Shown: positions 53,077 to 60,136 of the stretch, in pieces | Numbering within the stretch: position 1 is the stretch's first letter | How the letters are laid out: the number at the start of each line of letters is the position of its first letter | Source: Paenibacillus sp. BIHB 4019 | GTDB taxonomy: Bacteria; Bacillota; Bacilli; Paenibacillales; Paenibacillaceae | DNA: 64,000 bases | Assembly: GCF_002741035.1 (NCBI RefSeq) | Contig: NZ_CP016808.1 | Location: 2,368,001-2,432,000 of the forward strand | Direction: 5' to 3' | Position numbers and translations under genes: made by a program | The notes under the pieces: model-generated | The model's input: the letters and a program-made list of their open reading frames with translations, nothing else | Databases searched by the model: none | Told to the model about the DNA's origin: nothing

Positions 53077-53154
53077 AACTGGAGGGATGCCATTTATGCA
53101 TATGCGCAGGTTTGTCCTGATGTACGCCATAGAAGGACGGCGGCTGCGGTTCTG

Positions 53155-53901
53155 TTATTGTTCAATATAAAAGCCGAATGAGTGCAGGTTGTCCGCGTTA
53201 TTGGTCATGGTTAGCGCTTCCGGCAAATCGATTTTGTCAAAGGCGTTGTAGTAAGGAGTTCCAGCAAGCAGCACAATAGCAATGGCTATAGCGAGCCTGC
53301 GTACGAACCGTTCGCTTGGGCGGCGATTAAGCTTCGCCTTCGGCAAGGTCACTCTGCTGCTGCGTTCGCCATGAATCATCCAGAGGATGGCAGCGGCGAA
53401 GCCAAGCATGGAAAGCGGAATAGTGAGCGGCATCGAATGCAGCGATACGGCGACCGATAAGGTTAGGTAAAAGATCGTTAGCGTACAGAGCGACAACAGC
53501 TGGTAGGGCAAAATGAATGCGGGCTCTGAAGCGCGATACAGCATGCGCACAGGCAATGGATCGCTGGACTTCCGTCCTGTGTTTTTCCGCATTCTAAGCA
53601 GCTTTGGCATGCTTCTGACCCACAGCAGCGCTAGTGACAGAGTCAAGATCGGTACACAGATAAGCATGCCCAAATCATAATCCGGAGGGAGCTTGACGGC
53701 CATGGTGACGACTCCGCCCAATGCGGCTGCTGTTGGGATGGACAGCACAATTGTCCAAATGAACAAGTTTTTGGCACGCTGGTGCAGCTGCTGCTCGGAT
53801 TTGCTGTAGAGCAGGGAGGAGGCCTTATTGCCGGCAATCCAAGACAACAGCAGCGCTAGGAATAAACAACCAAGCGTAAGATGAACCAAGGTGATATACA
53901 A
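53155..53901 (-). CDS. Integral membrane protein of unknown function
   Basis: This 248-residue protein has about six hydrophobic segments (LTLGCLFLALLLSWIAG, LFIWTIVLSIPTAAALGGVV, MLICVPILTLSLALLWV, LCTLTIFYLTLSVAVSL, IPLSMLGFAAAILWMI, LAIAIAIVLLAGTPYYNAF) and a short polar C-terminus. I do not recognise the family. It is divergent from the yidC leader region. Confidence 0.8.
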   Translation of the reverse strand: MYITLVHLTLGCLFLALLLSWIAGNKASSLLYSKSEQQLHQRAKNLFIWTIVLSIPTAAALGGVVTMAVKLPPDYDLGMLICVPILTLSLALLWVRSMPKLLRMRKNTGRKSSDPLPVRMLYRASEPAFILPYQLLSLCTLTIFYLTLSVAVSLHSMPLTIPLSMLGFAAAILWMIHGERSSRVTLPKAKLNRRPSERFVRRLAIAIAIVLLAGTPYYNAFDKIDLPEALTMTNNADNLHSFGFYIEQ

Positions 53902-54021
53902 AATAGCTTACCTCCCAGTATAATAATAACTAGATCTATTTTATCGCCTGCGAGCTCCTCGCTATAACAGTCTCTGGTTCAGGTAGTACCTAGACTTTAG
54001 ACGAGGGAATATCAGGAATGG

Positions 54022-54522
54022 TTGCTTTATACTACAAGAGTAACCGATTTGAGTCTGGAGGTGAAGAAGCTGCTCGAGCTGCATGATATTATACCGTATT
54101 TTTTCTCTGTAAGCATTATCTGCACGTTCGCTTATGCAGCGTATTTCACTTTTCATGCTGCAAGCGAGCCGTCCCGCTGGTCGAAGGACAAGGTCCATAC
54201 GCCAGCACCTGAGCGTATTTTGCCAACGGTTCAACGGGCTCATACCGTTGCGCTCTGGCTTGTACGAAAAGTTAAAAGAAAAGAAGCGCCTGATGGTGAT
54301 CCCACAGATTGCAGCTCCTCGTTTGTGAAGCAACATCCAAACAAACGAGGAGGATATATATGTTATCTAAATATACAATGGAAATGCTTAAAAAATACCG
54401 CTTTATCCTTATTATCGGACTGCTGCTCATCATTAGCGGCTGTGGTGCGCCGAATGGAACGATTGATTCAGCGACACCAGGATTTTTCAACCATTACGTC
54501 GTTTTCCCCATCTCTTATTTAA
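54022..54522 (+). CDS. Putative MifM-like arrest-peptide leader upstream of yidC
   Basis: This open frame holds one membrane segment (about residues 23-45, IIPYFFSVSIICTFAYAAYF), a basic region (SRWSKDKV) and the stretch WLVRKVKRKEAPDGDPTD (residues 79-96). B. subtilis MifM, the nascent-chain sensor upstream of yidC2, has from memory the same plan: one N-terminal membrane segment, then W-IRKVFR...SPVNDEED as stalling region. The start is uncertain (TTG 54022, TTG 54049 or GTG 54061). The frame does not stop before yidC but runs out of frame 163 nt into it, to 54522. A role as a translational sensor is inferred; only experiment can show stalling. Confidence 0.55.
   Translation: MLYTTRVTDLSLEVKKLLELHDIIPYFFSVSIICTFAYAAYFTFHAASEPSRWSKDKVHTPAPERILPTVQRAHTVALWLVRKVKRKEAPDGDPTDCSSSFVKQHPNKRGGYICYLNIQWKCLKNTALSLLSDCCSSLAAVVRRMERLIQRHQDFSTITSFSPSLI
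54315..54352 (+). promoter_or_regulatory. Hairpin sequestering the yidC Shine-Dalgarno sequence
   Basis: CTCCTCGTTTGT (54315-54326) pairs perfectly with ACAAACGAGGAG (54341-54352) around a 14-nt loop. The second arm contains most of the GAGGAGG ribosome binding site of yidC (ATG at 54360, 6-base spacing). Translation of yidC should need this stem to be opened. A ribosome stalled on the leader frame around codons 93-97 (54298-54312) would reach into the first arm and free the site. Confidence 0.85.
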
Positions 54523-55220
54523 TTCAACACATTGCGCAGTTTTTTAACGACAGTTTTGGCATGGCGATTATTGCGATTACGTTGCTTATCCGTCTGGCCC
54601 TGCTTCCGCTGATGCTTCGCCAATCCAAGAGCCAGCAGGTGATGAAGCAGAAGATGAGCGTTATGCAGCCGCAGCTGAACCAGATCAAGGAAAAATACAA
54701 AAATGACAAATCGCCTGAAGCACAGTCGAAAATGCAGAAGGAAACGATGGCGCTGTACGGCGAGCATAAGTTTAATCCGCTTGCCATTGGGTGCCTTCCA
54801 ATGCTCATTCAACTGCCGATTTTGTCAGGACTGTATTATGCGATCAAAATGACGCCGGAGCTGGCGCAGCATTCCTTCCTTTGGTTCCAACTGGGCGCGC
54901 CGGACCACATCCTGCCGTTTCTCGCCGCTGCTATCTATTATGTGCAGTTCCGCGTGTCTCAAATCGGAATTGATCCTGCCCAGCAAAAACAGATGGCGCT
55001 GTTCGGTTACATTTCACCGATCATGATGGGCATTTTCTCTTTTACCGCGCCTGCTGCTGTACCTTTGTATTGGGTTGTTGGCGGCGTATTTATGATTTTG
55101 CAGACGATGCTTTCCAAGCGGCTTTACCCAATGCCGACAGTGCCGGTCGCTTCGGCAGTTGAGGCCGCGAAGCCAGCGCCAGTGAAATCGAAAAACAAGA
55201 AGCTGCCAGCGAAATCTTAA
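54360..55220 (+). CDS. yidC: Membrane protein insertase YidC/Oxa1 (lipoprotein form)
   Basis: This 286-residue insertase has a signal peptide with lipobox ISGC (Cys near residue 27) and five membrane segments. A cytoplasmic loop rich in Lys/Gln follows the first core segment (MLRQSKSQQVMKQKMSVMQP). The conserved core Arg is in LLIRLALLPLM, and FNPLAIGCLPMLIQLPILSG and MGIFSFTAPAAVPLYWVVGG are typical. It inserts membrane proteins with or without SecYEG. The RBS is locked in a hairpin and a leader frame precedes it, so its translation is probably regulated. Gram-positive genomes usually carry a second, constitutive copy (SpoIIIJ type) elsewhere. Confidence 0.95.
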   Translation: MLSKYTMEMLKKYRFILIIGLLLIISGCGAPNGTIDSATPGFFNHYVVFPISYLIQHIAQFFNDSFGMAIIAITLLIRLALLPLMLRQSKSQQVMKQKMSVMQPQLNQIKEKYKNDKSPEAQSKMQKETMALYGEHKFNPLAIGCLPMLIQLPILSGLYYAIKMTPELAQHSFLWFQLGAPDHILPFLAAAIYYVQFRVSQIGIDPAQQKQMALFGYISPIMMGIFSFTAPAAVPLYWVVGGVFMILQTMLSKRLYPMPTVPVASAVEAAKPAPVKSKNKKLPAKS

Positions 55221-55234
55221 CCCGGATATGGAAT

Positions 55235-55277
55235 AGACGCTCCAGAGGGCTCTCAACCCTCGGGGCGTTTGTTTTTA
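55235..55277 (+). terminator. Intrinsic terminator of yidC
   Basis: GACGCTCCAGAGGG pairs imperfectly with CCCTCGGGGCGTTT around CTCTCAA, followed by GTTTTTATTTTTT. Confidence 0.85.
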
Positions 55278-55413
55278 TTTTTTGAAGGCATAAGAAAACG
55301 ATGGGCAGAAGATTATAAGTCGAAAATCCTATAAAGCACTTTATTATGATACAATAAGTGTAAGGTTTAGTTTGGCATGCGGACAATGGAATGGAAAAAG
55401 GAGGCCTTGCACG

Positions 55414-56112
55414 ATGATTAAGCGTTATCCTGCGAACGAGCGGAACTTTTTTGATATTGGTTGGTTGAGGGGCTCACGCAGCTTCTCATTCGGTGATTAT
55501 TATGATCCCGATAACGCTCAGTTCGGCGTCATGCGTGTATGCAACGAAGATGAGATTGCGCCGGGCCGCGGCTTCGGAGCGCATCCTCATAGCGACATGG
55601 AAATTGTGACCATTGTGTTGAAAGGCCGCCTCAAGCATGAGGATAATTTGGGCAATATGGAGGTTACCTCTGCGGGAGAAATCCAGCGAATGACAGCGGG
55701 CTCCGGCATTGTCCATGCAGAATACAATGATTCGGAAACCGAAGAAGGACATTTTCTGCAGCTGTGGTTTATGCCTCGCGAGCGCGGGCTGACCCCTTCC
55801 TATGAGGTGCATCGGTACGATCAGGAGAAGCTGGTCAATGCTTTTCTGCCGATTGTCACGCCGGAAGGAACGAATGGCACAGCGATGATTCATCAGGACA
55901 TGTCGATTCATTTGGGCCGCGTTGAGGCAGGGAAACGTTTGTATTACAGCCAAAAGGCAGGCCGGCGTGTATTCCTCATGCTGATTGAGGGCGCTGCCGA
56001 TGTGAACAATCTTGATATGGTGGCGAAGGACAGCCTTCGTGCGGAGTTTGAGCCGGAAATTCTGATCAAGGCGAAGGAAGATACATTCGTCATGCTCATT
56101 GATATGCCATAA
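55414..56112 (+). CDS. Pirin-family bicupin protein
   Basis: This 232-residue cytoplasmic protein has the pirin N-terminal cupin with metal ligands in FGAHPHSDMEIVTIVLKG and GSGIVHAEYND, and a second degenerate cupin (about 150-232). Some pirins have quercetinase activity; the natural role is unclear. The ATG at 55414 follows AAAAGGAGG. It is 33 bp upstream of the next small gene and likely cotranscribed with it. Confidence 0.92.
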   Translation: MIKRYPANERNFFDIGWLRGSRSFSFGDYYDPDNAQFGVMRVCNEDEIAPGRGFGAHPHSDMEIVTIVLKGRLKHEDNLGNMEVTSAGEIQRMTAGSGIVHAEYNDSETEEGHFLQLWFMPRERGLTPSYEVHRYDQEKLVNAFLPIVTPEGTNGTAMIHQDMSIHLGRVEAGKRLYYSQKAGRRVFLMLIEGAADVNNLDMVAKDSLRAEFEPEILIKAKEDTFVMLIDMP

Positions 56113-56145
56113 GGACGGAAGTTTCTGCGCGAGGAGGAGAAAGCG

Positions 56146-56478
56146 ATGAAGGAAACGTTATTAATCAAGCATGCGGTTGGAGGAAGAACCTTTGTAGATT
56201 CCAGCAAGCATGGCGTTCATTATCACATTGAGCAGGCTGCTGATTTGTGGGCGTTCACGGTCACTGTGCCGCCGGAGCTTGATTTGGCTAACCTGCTTGC
56301 GTGGAAGGAAGAACTGAACGTCTTTCTTTTCCAAGAGCATGAGGATAAGCCAACGGTCAAAATTTGGTTCTATGTACAGGAACAATCCGTCAGCTTTCAA
56401 GCTAATGAACGCAAGCTTGCGTTCAAGGCGAAGGCGATGATTGAATATATTCCACACAATTACGGCTACAAGCTGTAA
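56146..56478 (+). CDS. Small protein of unknown function
   Basis: This 110-residue soluble protein starts MKETLLIKHAVGGRTFVDSS and has a likely alpha/beta fold. No motif is recognised. GAGGAGGAG precedes the ATG, and the short gap to the pirin gene suggests one transcript. Confidence 0.75.
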   Translation: MKETLLIKHAVGGRTFVDSSKHGVHYHIEQAADLWAFTVTVPPELDLANLLAWKEELNVFLFQEHEDKPTVKIWFYVQEQSVSFQANERKLAFKAKAMIEYIPHNYGYKL

Positions 56479-56492
56479 AGCAGGGCCAAGCA

Positions 56493-56586
56493 AAAACGGC
56501 TGTCGCCGTCCTCTAGCGGCGCGGCGCGTGTCAGTCCGAGAAATATAAGCTAAGTATAAAGAGAAGACTTATACTTTCTTATATTT
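56493..56586 (-). repeat. Inverted full copy of the ~100-bp palindromic repeat
   Basis: Read on the minus strand this is almost identical to copy 2 at 18465-18562: I count about four mismatches over some 90 bp, through both the AT module and the GC module. It is the only full copy in the opposite orientation. The remaining 56590-56800 stretch before the YdjO-like gene shows no gene; it may be a long leader. Confidence 0.85.
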
Positions 56587-56817
56587 TAATAAAATCGCTC
56601 GCTGCTGCATATACATCCTTTATGCGAATGAAGGACAGGGTGCCTTGGCTTGACTTATTCAGGCGTACCGATCAGTTGTACAACGATTCATTGCTTGGGC
56701 TCAGGCGGCTGGTAATAAATTGCGTCCAATTCCTATGTATGGAATTTCGTGAATTATCAAACGCTAGGAGCAGGAACAGGATTATCATGGCAATAGCATG
56801 TCCAATTAAAGGAGGCG

Positions 56818-57054
56818 TTGACGATCTATAGTCGGAAAAAGTTTCAAGAGGAAGTCCCTGAGGTCAGCACGAAAATATGGGCTTGTACGAGTGATGTTTG
56901 CAATGGCTGGATGCGTGCAAACTTTTCGTTCGAGCAGTCGCCTACTTGCCTGCAATGTAATTCTCCTATGGAAGAATCGGAGAAGATGCTGCCACAGCTC
57001 GTCAACTCCAATGATATAAATCGGGCGAAAAACAGCATTCCCGTTACGGAATAA
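56818..57054 (+). CDS. YdjO-like cold-inducible zinc-ribbon protein
   Basis: This 78-residue protein has two Cys pairs (CTSDVCNGW and CLQCNS) forming a probable zinc ribbon, with WMRANFSFEQSPTC and MEESEKMLPQL matching the cold-inducible YdjO family of Bacillales as I recall it. The function is unknown. The only in-frame start is TTG at 56818, which lies just 2 bases after AAAGGAGG, unusually close. The long non-coding stretch upstream may carry a cold-responsive leader. Confidence 0.8.
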   Translation: MTIYSRKKFQEEVPEVSTKIWACTSDVCNGWMRANFSFEQSPTCLQCNSPMEESEKMLPQLVNSNDINRAKNSIPVTE

Positions 57055-57073
57055 ACCGAATAAATGGTGGATT

Positions 57074-57108
57074 CAAACAAAGGGCGCCCATTGGGCGCCC
57101 TTTGTTTG
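57074..57108. terminator. Intrinsic terminator
   Basis: CAAACAAAGGGCGCCCA pairs perfectly with TGGGCGCCCTTTGTTTG (17 bp, minimal loop). It ends the YdjO-like gene. Confidence 0.85.
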
Positions 57109-57145
57109 GGCAAACCGCCGAAGAGCGTCTGCTGCTGTTCATGCA

Positions 57146-57182
57146 TTGACACCTATTGCGAGTTGTAATTATAATTGTTACA
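57146..57182 (+). promoter_or_regulatory. Promoter with overlapping palindrome, upstream of the MFS exporter
   Basis: TTGACA (57146-57151) and TATAAT (57170-57175) are both consensus with an 18-bp spacer. TGTAA-N9-TTACA (57164-57182) is centred on the -10 element and could be a repressor site. The regulator is not encoded next to it. Confidence 0.7.
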
Positions 57183-57227
57183 TTATGAAGGGACGTAAAT
57201 GGACGATAGAAATGGAGAGATAGCTCG

Positions 57228-58448
57228 ATGAAACAACAGGTGCTGGCATCACAGCAAAAACCGGCTTCTTCGGCACGAATAGGGATGGCGCTGCTGCTTG
57301 GCGCTTTAACGGCCTTCGCTCCGTTATCCATCGATATGTATTTGCCGGCATTGCCGGAGCTGGCAAATTATTTTGGCGCGAGCACCTCCATGGCGCAGCT
57401 GAGTTTAACGGCCTGCTTGCTCGGCATTGCTGTAGGCCAGCTCATCATTGGCCCTCTAAGCGATGTTTTTGGCAGGAAAAAGCCGCTTATTATTGGACTC
57501 ATCGTATACGTTATAGCTTCAGTGCTATGTATTGTAGCGCCGTCAATTGAGACATTCGTGCTGCTGCGGCTCGTTCAAGGCTTGGGCGGGGCAGCGGGAA
57601 TTGTGCTATCCAGAGCGATTGTGCGGGATATGTACGAGGGGCCCGAAATGACGAAGTTCTTCGCCCTGCTTATGCTGGTGAACGGTGTAGCTCCAATCGC
57701 TGCGCCTATTGCAGGCGGCCAGCTGCTGCAATGGACGTCATGGCGCGGCGTTTTCCTCGTGCTCGGTGCGATTGGGCTTGTTATGCTGCTTGCTTCATGG
57801 CTCGGGCTTAGAGAGACGCTGCAGGAGCAAAATCGATTGAAGGGCGGGCTTCAAAGTACGCTCCGTACCTTCGGCACATTAATTCGGGACCGCGTATTTA
57901 TGGGCTATGCGCTTTCTCAAGGCTTTGTAACCGCGGCGATGTTTGCTTATATATCGGGCTCTCCGTTTGTACTGCAGGAGATATTTGGCGTATCGCCGCA
58001 AATGTTCAGTTTATGCTTCGCAATCAATGGTTTGGGCATCATTATTGCCAGCCAAACCGCTGGCAGGCTTGCTGGAAAGGTCAGCGAGACGAAGCTGCTC
58101 ATCGTCGGGCTCAGCATGGCATCTATTGGCGGTGCAGCGCTGCTGCTCGTCATATTAGCCGATCTCGGGCTGATTGCCGTACTCATTCCGCTATTCTTCG
58201 TCGTATCCAGCGTCGGCGTCATCCAGACGGCGAGCTTTACGCTGGCGATGCAAAGCCAAGGCAAAGCAGCCGGAAGCGCTTCGGCGCTGATCGGCTTGCT
58301 ATCCTTCGTCATCGGCGCAATTGCAGCGCCGATGGTAGGTCTGGGCGGCAGCCACACGGCGCTGCCGATGGGCCTTGTTATTGCAGCATCGAGCATCCTT
58401 GCTGTGCTGTTCTATGTGTTTATGGCGCGTAGAGGGAACGCAAGTTAG
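57228..58448 (+). CDS. Bcr/CflA-type multidrug MFS exporter
   Basis: This 406-residue protein has twelve membrane segments. Family motifs are LSIDMYLPALPELANYFGAS, the cytoplasmic-loop motif GPLSDVFGRKKPLIIG, and motif C-like RLVQGLGGAAGIVLSRAIVR. It exports drugs or sulfonamide/bicyclomycin-like compounds by proton antiport; the actual substrate is not known. ATGGAGAGA provides the ribosome binding site. It has a strong promoter with a palindrome, and its terminator is shared with the converging gene. Confidence 0.92.
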   Translation: MKQQVLASQQKPASSARIGMALLLGALTAFAPLSIDMYLPALPELANYFGASTSMAQLSLTACLLGIAVGQLIIGPLSDVFGRKKPLIIGLIVYVIASVLCIVAPSIETFVLLRLVQGLGGAAGIVLSRAIVRDMYEGPEMTKFFALLMLVNGVAPIAAPIAGGQLLQWTSWRGVFLVLGAIGLVMLLASWLGLRETLQEQNRLKGGLQSTLRTFGTLIRDRVFMGYALSQGFVTAAMFAYISGSPFVLQEIFGVSPQMFSLCFAINGLGIIIASQTAGRLAGKVSETKLLIVGLSMASIGGAALLLVILADLGLIAVLIPLFFVVSSVGVIQTASFTLAMQSQGKAAGSASALIGLLSFVIGAIAAPMVGLGGSHTALPMGLVIAASSILAVLFYVFMARRGNAS

Positions 58449-58463
58449 CTGGAAGCTCATACA

Positions 58464-58505
58464 AAAACGACTATCCGGGCAAGTTATCGGATAGTCGTTT
58501 TATTT
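58464..58505. terminator. Bidirectional terminator overlapping a stop codon
   Basis: AAAACGACTATCCG pairs perfectly with CGGATAGTCGTTTT around GGCAAGTTAT, followed by ATTTTTG. The stop codon of the converging diguanylate cyclase (58484-58486) lies in the loop, so the stem is partly coding on that strand. Confidence 0.9.
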
Positions 58506-59587
58506 TTGCCGCTATTTTTCGATTCATAGAGAGCTTGATCCGCTTCCTGAAAGCTCGTTCCTTTGGATTCGCCAGGAAGATGCTCATGCAGGCCGATGCT
58601 GACGGTGACGGAATGATTGTCCATTTCGGCGATTTTGGTCTGGGAGATGGAGACGCGAATTTCCTCCACGAGCGCAAGCGCCTTCTCCAAGCTCTCTTCA
58701 TGAAGGATGAGAATAAATTCCTCACCGCCATAACGGGCGGCAAAATCATCGGTTTTCAAGTGCTTCAGCAGCGTTGCCGCCATCTGCTTCAGCGTAATAT
58801 CGCCAACCCAATGCCCATACGTATCGTTGACATGCTTGAAGTTGTCGATGTCTATAATCGCTAGCTGGAAGTTGAACGGATTAGCCTCTTGGTACTCAAT
58901 GAGCTTTTCCGCATATTCGTGAAACGTTTTATGGTTATAAAGATCGGTGAGCGGGTCGATTTTCGACATTCGATCCATCACGATATTTTTAATCAGCAGC
59001 TCCTGCTCGGATTTCAGCGTCCGGTTGAGCGTGACAAGCAAGCCTCTCGCCCGTTGGATAATTGCGAATCCTAGAAGCGCTGTCGCAACCAAAATGCCCG
59101 CATAGAAAAGGGCATCAAGCGTATTAAATACATCTTCATAATAATAAGAAAAATAAATATAAAACAGGTACAGCATGGAGACGAGCAGCGAAACAAACAA
59201 ATAATACGGCCGCAAAAATAAAATCGTTATCAGCATCGGTAGCAGCAGCAAGGCAGGTGCCGTTAAGAGCTGTGCATTTAAAAAAAATAAGAAGCTCATC
59301 GTAATGAGATGAGCGCCGATAATGAGTGCTTTTTCGATAAAGCGGTTCGCATAGCGGATAATGACTTCAAGGGATACCATAACGACAAGCAGAAATATGT
59401 TTTGTACCAGGATGTCATAAGTAAATAGTCGGTTTGTGAAAAAGGTATCTTCCGGTGAAGTATTTTGGAGAGCAAATATCGTGTATTGACAAGTAAGCGC
59501 TAGTATACATAACACCCAATACACATTGAGCATAATGCGGTACCAGCTTGATGAATCATGTCGGGGTAATGAAGATAGACTGAACAT
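58484..59587 (-). CDS. Membrane diguanylate cyclase
   Basis: This 367-residue protein has about six membrane segments (residues 20-190; RIMLNVYWVLCILALTCQYT, LLLLPMLITILFLRPYYLFV) and a C-terminal GGDEF domain (about 205-367) with DPLTDLYNHKTFHEY, IDIDNFKHVNDTYGHWVGD and active-site GGEEF near residue 289. It makes cyclic di-GMP. No PAS or EAL domain is seen. The start ATG at 59587 has weak AAAGAGGCAGA upstream. Confidence 0.92.
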   Translation of the reverse strand: MFSLSSLPRHDSSSWYRIMLNVYWVLCILALTCQYTIFALQNTSPEDTFFTNRLFTYDILVQNIFLLVVMVSLEVIIRYANRFIEKALIIGAHLITMSFLFFLNAQLLTAPALLLLPMLITILFLRPYYLFVSLLVSMLYLFYIYFSYYYEDVFNTLDALFYAGILVATALLGFAIIQRARGLLVTLNRTLKSEQELLIKNIVMDRMSKIDPLTDLYNHKTFHEYAEKLIEYQEANPFNFQLAIIDIDNFKHVNDTYGHWVGDITLKQMAATLLKHLKTDDFAARYGGEEFILILHEESLEKALALVEEIRVSISQTKIAEMDNHSVTVSIGLHEHLPGESKGTSFQEADQALYESKNSGKNKTTIR

Positions 59588-59780
59588 ATCTGCCTCTTTT
59601 CCAAAATGGTGCCTCCGTTAGATGGCTAGCTGAATAGCTTCGACAGACCATTCCTTCTATCCTGCAAATTCGACACTTATTCATGCGAAATTTAGAGGTT
59701 TGCTGTAGAAAATTGTTTATTAAGGTAAAACGAACCTTGAAAACCCGTAAATTGGGCGCAACTATTTTCCGTATAAGGTA

Positions 59781-59810
59781 TTGACAGCATTTACAAGCGA
59801 TGATAAAGTG
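59781..59810 (+). promoter_or_regulatory. Probable promoter of the leader/bmrCD transcript
   Basis: TTGACA (59781-59786) is a consensus -35. The best -10 candidates are GATAAA or ATAAAG near 59802-59808 with 15-16 bp spacing. Transcription would start about 30 bp before the leader ribosome binding site at 59831. Confidence 0.5.
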
Positions 59811-59848
59811 GCAGAAGATTAAACAAATTGAAAGGAGGATTATGTCTC

Positions 59849-59941
59849 ATGCGTAAATTTACTGTACATCTAGGAAAGAAATTTGATTTTGTAAATATGA
59901 ATTTAATGAGCGTAATCCATCCGTGCGTTAATTCTCTTTGA
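59849..59941 (+). CDS. Leader peptide of the bmrCD-type attenuator
   Basis: This short frame of 30 codons (MRKFTVHLGKKFD... ending HPCVNSL) has AAAGGAGG at 59831-59838, 10 bases before the ATG at 59849. An ATG at 59842 gives only four codons. It is followed within 27 bp by an intrinsic terminator and then by the genes of a heterodimeric multidrug ABC exporter. In B. subtilis a leader peptide (BmrB) controls bmrCD by ribosome-mediated attenuation in response to ribosome-targeting antibiotics; the same function is inferred here from layout, not from sequence identity. Confidence 0.65.
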   Translation: MRKFTVHLGKKFDFVNMNLMSVIHPCVNSL

Positions 59942-59967
59942 TGAATAAGGGAGCTTTCCCATAAATC

Positions 59968-60008
59968 AAAGGCGTATGGTTGCGTTCGATGCAGCCGTGC
60001 GCCTTTTT
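59968..60008 (+). terminator. Attenuator terminator T1
   Basis: AAAGGCGTATGGTTGC pairs with GCAGCCGTGCGCCTTT over 16 bp including G-U pairs, loop GTTCGAT, then TT. An alternative partner for the first arm lies in the leader coding region: CCGTGCGT (59921-59928) can pair with GCGTATGG (59972-59979), which would prevent T1 from forming. In addition CTTTGAT at the leader stop can pair with ATCAAAG (59965-59971). Ribosome position on the leader could therefore decide between termination and read-through. Confidence 0.85.
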
Positions 60009-60046
60009 CAATGCTTTCGACCCGCTAGAGGTCGGTGATGCATGTG

Positions 60047-60085
60047 AAGGAAGCGTATCGTATAACCGATGCGTTTCCTTTTTTT
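60047..60085 (+). terminator. Second leader terminator T2
   Basis: AAGGAAGCGTATCG pairs with CGATGCGTTTCCTT (14 bp with two G-U pairs), loop TATAAC, followed by TTTTT. It lies between T1 and the first transporter gene, so the transcript must pass two terminators. A small CGACC/GGTCG hairpin (60018-60034) lies between them. Confidence 0.8.
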
Positions 60086-60136
60086 ATGGGAAAAATGAAC
60101 GTTTGGATGGATATGGGGAGGTATCAAAACAGCGCT

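Noticed and set aside
52930..53130. Minus-strand frame with residues similar to the peptidase T extension
   Set aside because: The shared LINSYI-like words come from the shared DNA repeat, not from a protein family.
54018..54086. Alternative short frame (22 codons) starting at ATG 54018
   Set aside because: It has a fair ribosome binding site (GAGGG, 9-base spacing), but the product has no feature of interest and it ends before the membrane segment of the other frame. It could still serve as an additional leader or feed reinitiation, which I cannot judge.
54309..54359. TTG-initiated extension of YidC
   Set aside because: It would put the start inside the hairpin that holds the ribosome binding site; the ATG at 54360 has ideal spacing and starts a lipoprotein signal peptide.
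56622..56831. Plus-strand frame of 69 codons upstream of the YdjO-like gene
   Set aside because: No ribosome binding site, no recognisable features, and it overlaps the start of the real gene.
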